From: Bacteroidales bacterium Bact_20
GTDB lineage: Bacteria; Bacteroidota; Bacteroidia; Bacteroidales; DTU049
Reading direction: 5' to 3'
Assembly (NCBI GenBank): GCA_001603615.1
Contig: LUZL01000009.1
Span: 1-11,868 of the forward strand
Length of the DNA stretch: 11,868 bases
Positions within the stretch are counted from its first letter, which is position 1, and each line of letters begins with the position of its first letter. The notes below the pieces were generated by a model. That model saw only the letters and a list, made by a program, of their open reading frames with translations. It was not told where the DNA came from and made no database searches. The translations under genes and the position numbers were made by a program. Of the stretch, positions 6,855-11,868 are shown piece after piece.

Positions 6855-9080
6855 TTATTTTACTATAGTTAGTTCATTAATTAGATTAGTAGCACCTGCA
6901 TATTTATCAATGATGAAAAGCACATATCTTATATCTACACTTATACATCTTTGTACACTTGTTTCGAATAAGATATCGCCACTCATACTTTCCCAATTTC
7001 CATCAAAAGCTAATCCTATAAGATTGCCTTGGGCATCTATGACACCACTACCGCTATTACCACCAGTAATGTCATTATTAGTAATAAAGCAAGTAATAAT
7101 GTTACCATTTTTATCTGCATATTGGCCAAAATCTTTATTATTATATAACTCTTTTAATCTCTCAGGTACTATAAACTCATCATTAGTTGGGTCTTCTTTT
7201 TCTATCACACCATTTAGAGTAGTTACATAGTTGTAATGTACAGCATCAGCAGGATAATAATCTTGTACGGTACCATAGGTCATTCTCATTGTACTATTAG
7301 CATCTGGGTAAAAAGCTTTATCTGGCATCATTTCTAATAATCCAGCAATATATTTGCGATACCCTTCGCTTTGCATATCTTCAGCTTTTGAAATCTCTTG
7401 CCACATACTACGTAAACTAGATAGTGTACTTCTAGTAATTTGAAATCCTAAATCATTTTCTAAAGTTTTTAAATTAGGATTTTGTAAAAAGTTGTTAAAT
7501 CTTGTTTGATCTACTAGAATACTTTTATTGTAAATATCATCAGCCCATTTTTTAAGATCACCTTTATATTTTTTTTCTAAAGTATTTATAGCACTTATTT
7601 GTTGGTCTTTAGGAACATCTTTTAGATACATTTCAAACATCGCTATGAAAATATCTTTATCTACTGTAGGGTTATAATCTTTGAAGTGTTTTTCGGCATT
7701 TTCATTTAAATTTTTTGCAATCAATTTAGCATTTGCTTCTATTTTGGCTTTATCGTCTTTGCTGGCAGTTTCCAAATTTTTTAGTACTGAATATAATTGT
7801 AAAAGATCAAAACCGAAATAAATGAATTCTGGACCTTGAAGTAGAGCTTCTTGCAAATAGGTCATTGTTTTATTATAATTTGCTAATAGATAGTATGAAT
7901 TTTCAATTTCTTGAAGACAAGTACCATATTTTTGTTGTCTAGTAGCATCTTGTTGTACCCAGTTCATAAATTGATTTTCAAGTTCTTTTTTTCTATCATA
8001 AACATCCCATCTTTTCAGTCCTTTAGTTTGTCCGATGAAATATTTCCAATAGTTAGATGTCTGAGCATATTTAGATGAATATTGTAGTTTTATTTTTGGA
8101 TCTTGATTCATATAAGATTTCATAATAGATAATTTTTTATCCCTTATATTAACAATTAAAGGATTATTTTGATTGATAGCTTGATCTACACCGTGAGAGG
8201 TTATATATCTATTAGTACTACCTGGGAACCCAAAAATCATTGCAAAATCATTTTTTTCAACACCTTTTATAGAAACAGGTAAATATTTTTTGGGGTTTAA
8301 TGGAATATTATTTTTAGAATAATCAGCTGGAGAGCCGTCTGGAGCAGTATAAATACGGAAAATAGAAAAATCTCCAGTATGTCTAGGCCACATCCAGTTA
8401 TCAGTATCACCACCAAATTTGCCAATAGCACTAGGTGGAGCTCCTACTAATCTGATATCTTTGTATGTTTCATAAACATGTAAATAATATTCATTACCCT
8501 CAAATACAGGTTTTACGACTACATCGTATTTGCCTTTTTCTGATGCTTCATTTTCTATTTCTTTTATTGCTTTGCTTATAGCTTTTTCTCTAGCACTTAA
8601 ACTCATAGAATCATTAACATTTTTTAGTACTCTACTAGTAACGTCTTCTATTCTGACTACAAACGACATAGTCATTTCATCTATTGGTATCTCTTCTTCT
8701 AGTTTGGTTGCCCAGAAACCATTTGTTAAGTAATCATTCTCTAAAGTACTTACTTGCTGCACTGCATCATATCCACAGTGATGATTAGTAAAAACTAACC
8801 CTTGAGGTGAAACTACGACTCCAGAACAGAAAAAACCATTACTAGGTTTATATTGATCGGCACCTAATCCTACAATAGCATCTTTTATACTTGGATTAGT
8901 GTATGAGTAAACTTCGTTAGCTTTTAATTTGAGTCCTAATCTTACCATGTCTGGATAATTAAACTTCTCTATCCATATTGGTATCCACATACCCTCATCT
9001 GGCTTGCTTGGTGGATTTGCTGCAAAAACTATTTGTATTGCTAGTAATAATGTAATAATTGACACAAAAATTTTTTTCAT
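6855..9080 (-). CDS. S46 family dipeptidyl-peptidase, DPP7-like specificity residue
   Basis: S46 peptidases release dipeptides from peptide N-termini and act in the periplasm or at the cell surface of Bacteroidota that feed on peptides. The 741 residues begin with a signal peptide (Lys-Lys, then a hydrophobic run, likely cut near residue 20-21 after Val-Phe-Ala). The chymotrypsin-fold triad is complete: His101 in TNHHCGYDA, Asp237 in RHTGDFSIF and Ser676 in GGNSGSGV. The helical domain that caps the active site lies between, about residues 290-600. The residue equivalent to position 673 of P. gingivalis DPP11, 18 after the nucleophile, is Gly694 in FDGNWE. DPP11 has Arg here for acidic P1 residues and DPP7 has Gly, so hydrophobic or aliphatic P1 specificity is inferred. 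The length fits the family (about 700-740). A promoter ends 16 nt upstream and a hairpin terminator follows, so it is probably monocistronic. Confidence 0.95.
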   Translation of the reverse strand: MKKIFVSIITLLLAIQIVFAANPPSKPDEGMWIPIWIEKFNYPDMVRLGLKLKANEVYSYTNPSIKDAIVGLGADQYKPSNGFFCSGVVVSPQGLVFTNHHCGYDAVQQVSTLENDYLTNGFWATKLEEEIPIDEMTMSFVVRIEDVTSRVLKNVNDSMSLSAREKAISKAIKEIENEASEKGKYDVVVKPVFEGNEYYLHVYETYKDIRLVGAPPSAIGKFGGDTDNWMWPRHTGDFSIFRIYTAPDGSPADYSKNNIPLNPKKYLPVSIKGVEKNDFAMIFGFPGSTNRYITSHGVDQAINQNNPLIVNIRDKKLSIMKSYMNQDPKIKLQYSSKYAQTSNYWKYFIGQTKGLKRWDVYDRKKELENQFMNWVQQDATRQQKYGTCLQEIENSYYLLANYNKTMTYLQEALLQGPEFIYFGFDLLQLYSVLKNLETASKDDKAKIEANAKLIAKNLNENAEKHFKDYNPTVDKDIFIAMFEMYLKDVPKDQQISAINTLEKKYKGDLKKWADDIYNKSILVDQTRFNNFLQNPNLKTLENDLGFQITRSTLSSLRSMWQEISKAEDMQSEGYRKYIAGLLEMMPDKAFYPDANSTMRMTYGTVQDYYPADAVHYNYVTTLNGVIEKEDPTNDEFIVPERLKELYNNKDFGQYADKNGNIITCFITNNDITGGNSGSGVIDAQGNLIGLAFDGNWESMSGDILFETSVQRCISVDIRYVLFIIDKYAGATNLINELTIVK

Positions 9081-9096
9081 ATTTTGTTGTTTTTTG

Positions 9097-9104
9097 CAAA
9101 ATTA
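9097..9104 (-). promoter_or_regulatory. Bacteroidota -7 promoter element for the S46 peptidase gene
   Basis: On the minus strand this reads TAATTTTG, an exact TAnnTTTG, ending 16 nt before the ATG at 9080. The expected leader is under about 15 nt and A/C-rich (AACAACAAAAT). No clear -33 element was found. Confidence 0.6.
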
Positions 9105-9275
9105 GTAAATATTATTTTAAGTAATTGTTAGTAAAATCATCATTTAGATTAATATAATATAAATATATATTAACAATCATATTATTTTGCTCAATAATTA
9201 TATAATGAAAATCTTTTGATTATTTTTTAATTTATAATTAATTTAGCTTATAAAAAATAATTGATTAATGTTTTT

Positions 9276-9485
9276 ATGCAAAAAAATATGTGGAAATCAT
9301 TAATTTTTATTGGAATAATACTTATTATAATAGGCGTTTTAGGTTATTATCTTGAAAAATTTAATTTTAAATTACCTGGTGATATTTTGATAAAAAAAGA
9401 TAATTTTACCTTTTACTTTCCTATAGTTACTTGCATTTTATTAAGTATTATTCTCACGTTAATACTAAATATATTAAAAAAATAA
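9276..9485 (+). CDS. Small two-helix membrane protein, DUF2905 family
   Basis: This is a 69-residue product from the ATG at 9276. A second ATG at 9288 would give 65 residues and has a better A-rich leader, so the start is uncertain. A TTG at 9261 is less likely. The sequence has a first hydrophobic helix (LIFIGIILIIIGVLGYY) and a central loop reading LPGDILIKKDNFTFYFP. A second hydrophobic helix ends in Leu-Lys-Lys. The LPGDI...(R/K)..NF.FYFP loop followed by a helix is the signature of DUF2905, a family of unknown function found across many bacterial phyla. It is predicted to be an inner-membrane protein with both ends on the same side. It is isolated: 195 bp from the divergent peptidase gene and 193 bp from the glycosyltransferase. 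I saw no consensus promoter before it. Confidence 0.85.
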   Translation: MQKNMWKSLIFIGIILIIIGVLGYYLEKFNFKLPGDILIKKDNFTFYFPIVTCILLSIILTLILNILKK

Positions 9486-9650
9486 AAGTTTTAATAATTA
9501 TATTTTATTACAAGGGAGATACACATTTGCTTTAGAATAAATTATAAGATATATAATAATTTTTTTAAAATAATATTTAAAATTATTCTTATGTTTTTTC
9601 TGACATTTAGATAAAATATGCGAAATACAGAGAGATAAATACTTTTTTAT

Positions 9651-9658
9651 TATTTTTG
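9651..9658 (+). promoter_or_regulatory. Bacteroidota -7 promoter element for the glycosyltransferase
   Basis: TATTTTTG matches TAnnTTTG and ends 20 nt before the ATG at 9679. The 193-bp gap it sits in is otherwise A/T-rich. It holds an all-A/T inverted repeat at 9555-9587 and no G/C-rich hairpin. Confidence 0.55.
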
Positions 9659-9678
9659 TAGAAACTCTTTACTTAGCT

Positions 9679-10740
9679 ATGTATATAGTCTTTTTTATTT
9701 TTTTTGTATATCTTTTATTAATTATTTGTTTTAGTTTCATTTTTTTCTTTGTTAAAAATCATAAAAATAATTTGTTAATAATTGATTACACGGTAGTAAT
9801 ACCTGTAAAAAATGAGGTTGATAATATTATTCATTGCATTAATTCAATATTGACTCAAAAAAATTTACCTAAAAAAATCATCATTGTAGATGATCATAGC
9901 TCCGATGATACTTACAAAGTAATTCAAGAGAATTTTTTAAACTCAGAATTAATAAAATATATTAGATTAGATAACCAAGAATCAAGCAAAAAAACAGCAA
10001 TTAAAAAAGGACTTTTATCATGTGATACTGATTGGGTGATGATTACTGATGCAGATTGTGTATGGCATAAAAGTTTTAGTGAAAGTTTTAATTTTGACAA
10101 TGATAAAAGGCTAATTTCTTTTCCAGTGGTTTATGCTAATGCATCTAGTTTTATTTCTAAAGTCTTTCAAGTGGAATTGCTTTTGATAAATAGTGTGGGG
10201 TGGGTTAGTATGTTATTAAAAAAGCCCTTTTTGATTTCTGGAGCAGGCATGATGTTTAAAAAGTATGATTATTTAGAGTTTTGCGAAACCATTACTACTC
10301 CTACTACACATGGTGATGATATGTTTTTTTTAGAATTTATTAAAAAAAAATATGGTAATGATACTATACAAATCAATTTGTCACCTAGATCATTAGTATT
10401 TACAAAACCACCTAAAGACGTTAAGGAATATGTACATCAGAGAGCACGATGGTCTTCTAAGACACCATATTATCAAAATTTTATTTCTTGGTTTTGGGCA
10501 ATTTTAACATCTCTAATTCAGTTTAGTATACCACTAGCTTTATTATTTAACATTAAAATTGGTATTTTATTATTATCTACCAAGCTATTGGCAGAGTTAT
10601 TTTTATATTCATCTGCTGTCAAATTTTTTAAAATATCATATCATTTGTTGGCTTGTATTTTTTTTAGTATGTTTTCATGGATTTTCTTTATTATGATATT
10701 ATACAGATGGGTATCTGGATTTGAATGGAAGAAAAATTGA
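9679..10740 (+). CDS. Membrane-anchored family 2 glycosyltransferase
   Basis: The protein has 353 residues. An N-terminal helix (about 2-25) anchors it, followed by a cytoplasmic GT-A domain. That domain opens TVVIPVKNE (38-46), with IIIVDDHSSDDT (67-78) holding the nucleotide-binding aspartates. The metal-binding DxD is Asp124-Ala-Asp126, the acceptor-side acidic motif is GDD (212-214), and QRARW (254-258) is the (Q/R)xxRW motif of processive or polymer-forming family 2 enzymes. Three C-terminal hydrophobic segments follow (about 270-290, 293-312, 321-345). This layout resembles PgaC, hyaluronan synthase and similar inner-membrane synthases, but with a compact membrane part. The sugar and acceptor cannot be deduced, and no polysaccharide cluster surrounds it. 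It has its own promoter. Only 64 bp separate it from the next gene, which also has its own promoter. Confidence 0.92.
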   Translation: MYIVFFIFFVYLLLIICFSFIFFFVKNHKNNLLIIDYTVVIPVKNEVDNIIHCINSILTQKNLPKKIIIVDDHSSDDTYKVIQENFLNSELIKYIRLDNQESSKKTAIKKGLLSCDTDWVMITDADCVWHKSFSESFNFDNDKRLISFPVVYANASSFISKVFQVELLLINSVGWVSMLLKKPFLISGAGMMFKKYDYLEFCETITTPTTHGDDMFFLEFIKKKYGNDTIQINLSPRSLVFTKPPKDVKEYVHQRARWSSKTPYYQNFISWFWAILTSLIQFSIPLALLFNIKIGILLLSTKLLAELFLYSSAVKFFKISYHLLACIFFSMFSWIFFIMILYRWVSGFEWKKN

Positions 10741-10773
10741 AATATTCTATTTCATTAAGTCGTGCTTTTTTTC

Positions 10774-10781
10774 TAATTTTG
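10774..10781 (+). promoter_or_regulatory. Bacteroidota -7 promoter element for the secreted EEP protein
   Basis: TAATTTTG matches TAnnTTTG and ends 23 nt before the ATG at 10805. It lies between the glycosyltransferase stop and this start, which supports 10805 over the longer in-frame start at 10721. Confidence 0.6.
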
Positions 10782-10804
10782 CAATAAATAATTTTAAAAT
10801 CATT

Positions 10805-11839
10805 ATGAAAAAACTGTTTAGCATAGTCATTTTCACCATTGTAATTACAACATTTTTATTTTCACAAAATAATTTTTATACATTTGGTGTAGCCTTTTAT
10901 AATTTAGAAAATCTATTTGATACTATAGACGATCCACATAAAAATGATGAAGAATTTTTGCCTACAGGGGTGAAAAAATGGAATAGTGAGAAATATAATA
11001 AAAAATTAGATAATATTGCTTATGTAATAGATCAATTAAATAAAACGGTTGGTGATAAAGGCATTGCTTTTATGGGAGTTAGCGAAGTAGAGAATGTACA
11101 TGTTTTAAAAGATTTAGTAAAAAGAGAAGCTATTGCTAAATATAAATATGTACCAATCGTAATAGAAGGACCAGATCGTAGAGGAGTAGATGTGGGGTTT
11201 TTATTTAGGCCAGACTGTTTTAGACTTTTAAAAGCTGAAGCCAAGAATTTGTATATTCCAGAGAATCCCGATTTCAAAACGCGTAATCAATTAGTAATTA
11301 AAGGATTACTTTTTGATACTGATACAGTTTTTGTAATTGTAAATCACTGGCCAAGTCGTGTAGGTGGAGAAAAACGTTCAGCTCCTATGAGAGCTGCTGC
11401 TGCTCAGCGATGTAGAGCTACTGTAGATTCTATTTTAGCTATCAATGCTGATGCTCAAATTTTTATCATGGGAGATTTCAATGACACACCTACAAATTCT
11501 AGTATTTTAAAAATCTTAAAAGCAGCTCCCACCATAGAAGAAGCTAAAGAAACTAATCTTTTTAATCCTTATTATTTCTTACAAGTAAGAAAAGGCATGG
11601 GGTCTAACGCTTATAATGATGTATGGAGTTTTCTCGATCAAATTATTATTACTTATAATATCGCTACTAGTAAAAATAATATTAAATATAAAGGTGCTTT
11701 TGTTTTCAATGAGCCATTTTTATTACAAACAGAAGGTAATTTCGCTGGATATCCTTTGAGAACATTTGTAGGTAATAATTTTATGGGAGGCTACAGTGAT
11801 CATTTACCTGTATATTTATTATTAGAATACAAAAAATAA
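10805..11839 (+). CDS. Secreted endonuclease/exonuclease/phosphatase (EEP) family protein
   Basis: The product has 344 residues from the ATG at 10805. A signal peptide (Lys-Lys, then a hydrophobic stretch, ending around Phe-Ser-Gln at 19-21) sends it out of the cytoplasm. An upstream in-frame ATG at 10721 overlaps the glycosyltransferase gene, precedes the signal peptide and would contain the promoter, so it is rejected. The metal-dependent EEP active site is complete: YNLENLFD (32-39), Glu94 in SEVEN, DVGFLFR (129-135), Asn180-His181 in VNHWPSR, Asp224 and Asn226 in GDFND, and the terminal Asp332-His333 in SDHLPV. The fold covers DNase I-like nucleases and phosphodiesterases or phosphatases. 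The HWPSR version is common in secreted Bacteroidota proteins of unknown substrate, probably extracellular DNA/RNA or phospho-compounds. The next start codon is 6 bases after the stop, suggesting a shared transcript. Confidence 0.93.
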   Translation: MKKLFSIVIFTIVITTFLFSQNNFYTFGVAFYNLENLFDTIDDPHKNDEEFLPTGVKKWNSEKYNKKLDNIAYVIDQLNKTVGDKGIAFMGVSEVENVHVLKDLVKREAIAKYKYVPIVIEGPDRRGVDVGFLFRPDCFRLLKAEAKNLYIPENPDFKTRNQLVIKGLLFDTDTVFVIVNHWPSRVGGEKRSAPMRAAAAQRCRATVDSILAINADAQIFIMGDFNDTPTNSSILKILKAAPTIEEAKETNLFNPYYFLQVRKGMGSNAYNDVWSFLDQIIITYNIATSKNNIKYKGAFVFNEPFLLQTEGNFAGYPLRTFVGNNFMGGYSDHLPVYLLLEYKK

Positions 11840-11845
11840 TAAAAA

Positions 11846-11868
11846 ATGAATGCTTTAGAAGTAATATT
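11846..11868 (+). CDS. Start of an unidentified gene, cut by the right edge
   Basis: An ATG at 11846 opens a frame reading Met-Asn-Ala-Leu-Glu-Val-Ile before the window ends. It has an A-rich leader (TAATAAAAAATG) like the other starts here and lies 6 bases after the EEP gene stop, so it is probably the next gene of the same operon. Seven residues are too few to name a family. Confidence 0.5.

Noticed and set aside
6781..7230. Open frame of 149 codons on the plus strand
   Set aside because: It begins with a non-ATG start, crosses the peptidase terminator hairpin and lies antisense to the catalytic C-terminus of the S46 peptidase.
9261..9275. TTG start for the DUF2905 protein
   Set aside because: Two in-frame ATGs follow at 9276 and 9288, both giving a normal-length family member, and no feature favours the TTG.
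10721..10804. Longer N-terminus for the secreted EEP protein
   Set aside because: It overlaps the end of the glycosyltransferase gene, contains the TAATTTTG promoter and would bury the signal peptide.
1..11868. Search for CRISPR arrays, tRNA genes, insertion sequences, phage or defence genes
   Set aside because: I saw no regularly spaced repeats, cloverleaf-like G/C-rich segments, transposase motifs, terminal repeats or defence domains; all sizeable coding regions belong to recognised families.

Overview
The window comes from a low-GC member of the Bacteroidota, with a G+C content around 30% judged by eye. Five independent signs support this. The -7 promoter element TAnnTTTG recurs just upstream of start codons. 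Start codons are preceded by A/T-rich leaders with no Shine-Dalgarno sequence. There is an S46 dipeptidyl-peptidase, a family best known from this phylum. YidC carries Lys where proteobacterial YidC has Arg. hpt and adk are adjacent and overlapping, as in many Bacteroidota. I cannot name the genus.

Layout. Positions 1-800 (minus strand) hold the N-terminal 266 residues of a PrkA-type AAA+ protein that runs off the left edge. A 262-bp A/T-rich divergent region separates it from a plus-strand MsbA-like ABC exporter (1063-2889). A small lipoprotein (3023-3418) follows with its own promoter. Converging on it is a minus-strand block, read from right to left: a secreted S46 dipeptidyl-peptidase (6855-9080) closed by a clear hairpin terminator (6802-6832); yidC (4814-6712) with its own promoter; then hpt (4131-4679) and adk (3559-4134), which share an ATGA stop/start overlap. 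From 9276 the plus strand carries a small DUF2905-type membrane protein, a membrane-anchored family 2 glycosyltransferase (9679-10740), a secreted endonuclease/exonuclease/phosphatase-fold protein (10805-11839), and the first codons of another gene cut by the right edge. No stretch longer than 300 bases lacks a gene. The longest gaps (801-1062, 9081-9275, 9486-9678) are very A/T-rich and hold promoters and weak inverted repeats only.

The genes are mostly housekeeping and envelope functions: membrane protein insertion, lipid or drug export, purine salvage and nucleotide balance (hpt with adk), extracellular or periplasmic peptide breakdown, and glycan synthesis. They do not form one pathway. 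I found no CRISPR array, tRNA, rRNA, insertion sequence, phage gene, toxin-antitoxin pair or defence cassette, and nothing I would call a new system. The points most worth a second look are a natural Pro-to-Leu change in the adenylate kinase P-loop, the Gly specificity residue of the S46 peptidase, and the set of six consensus promoters that fix several start codons.
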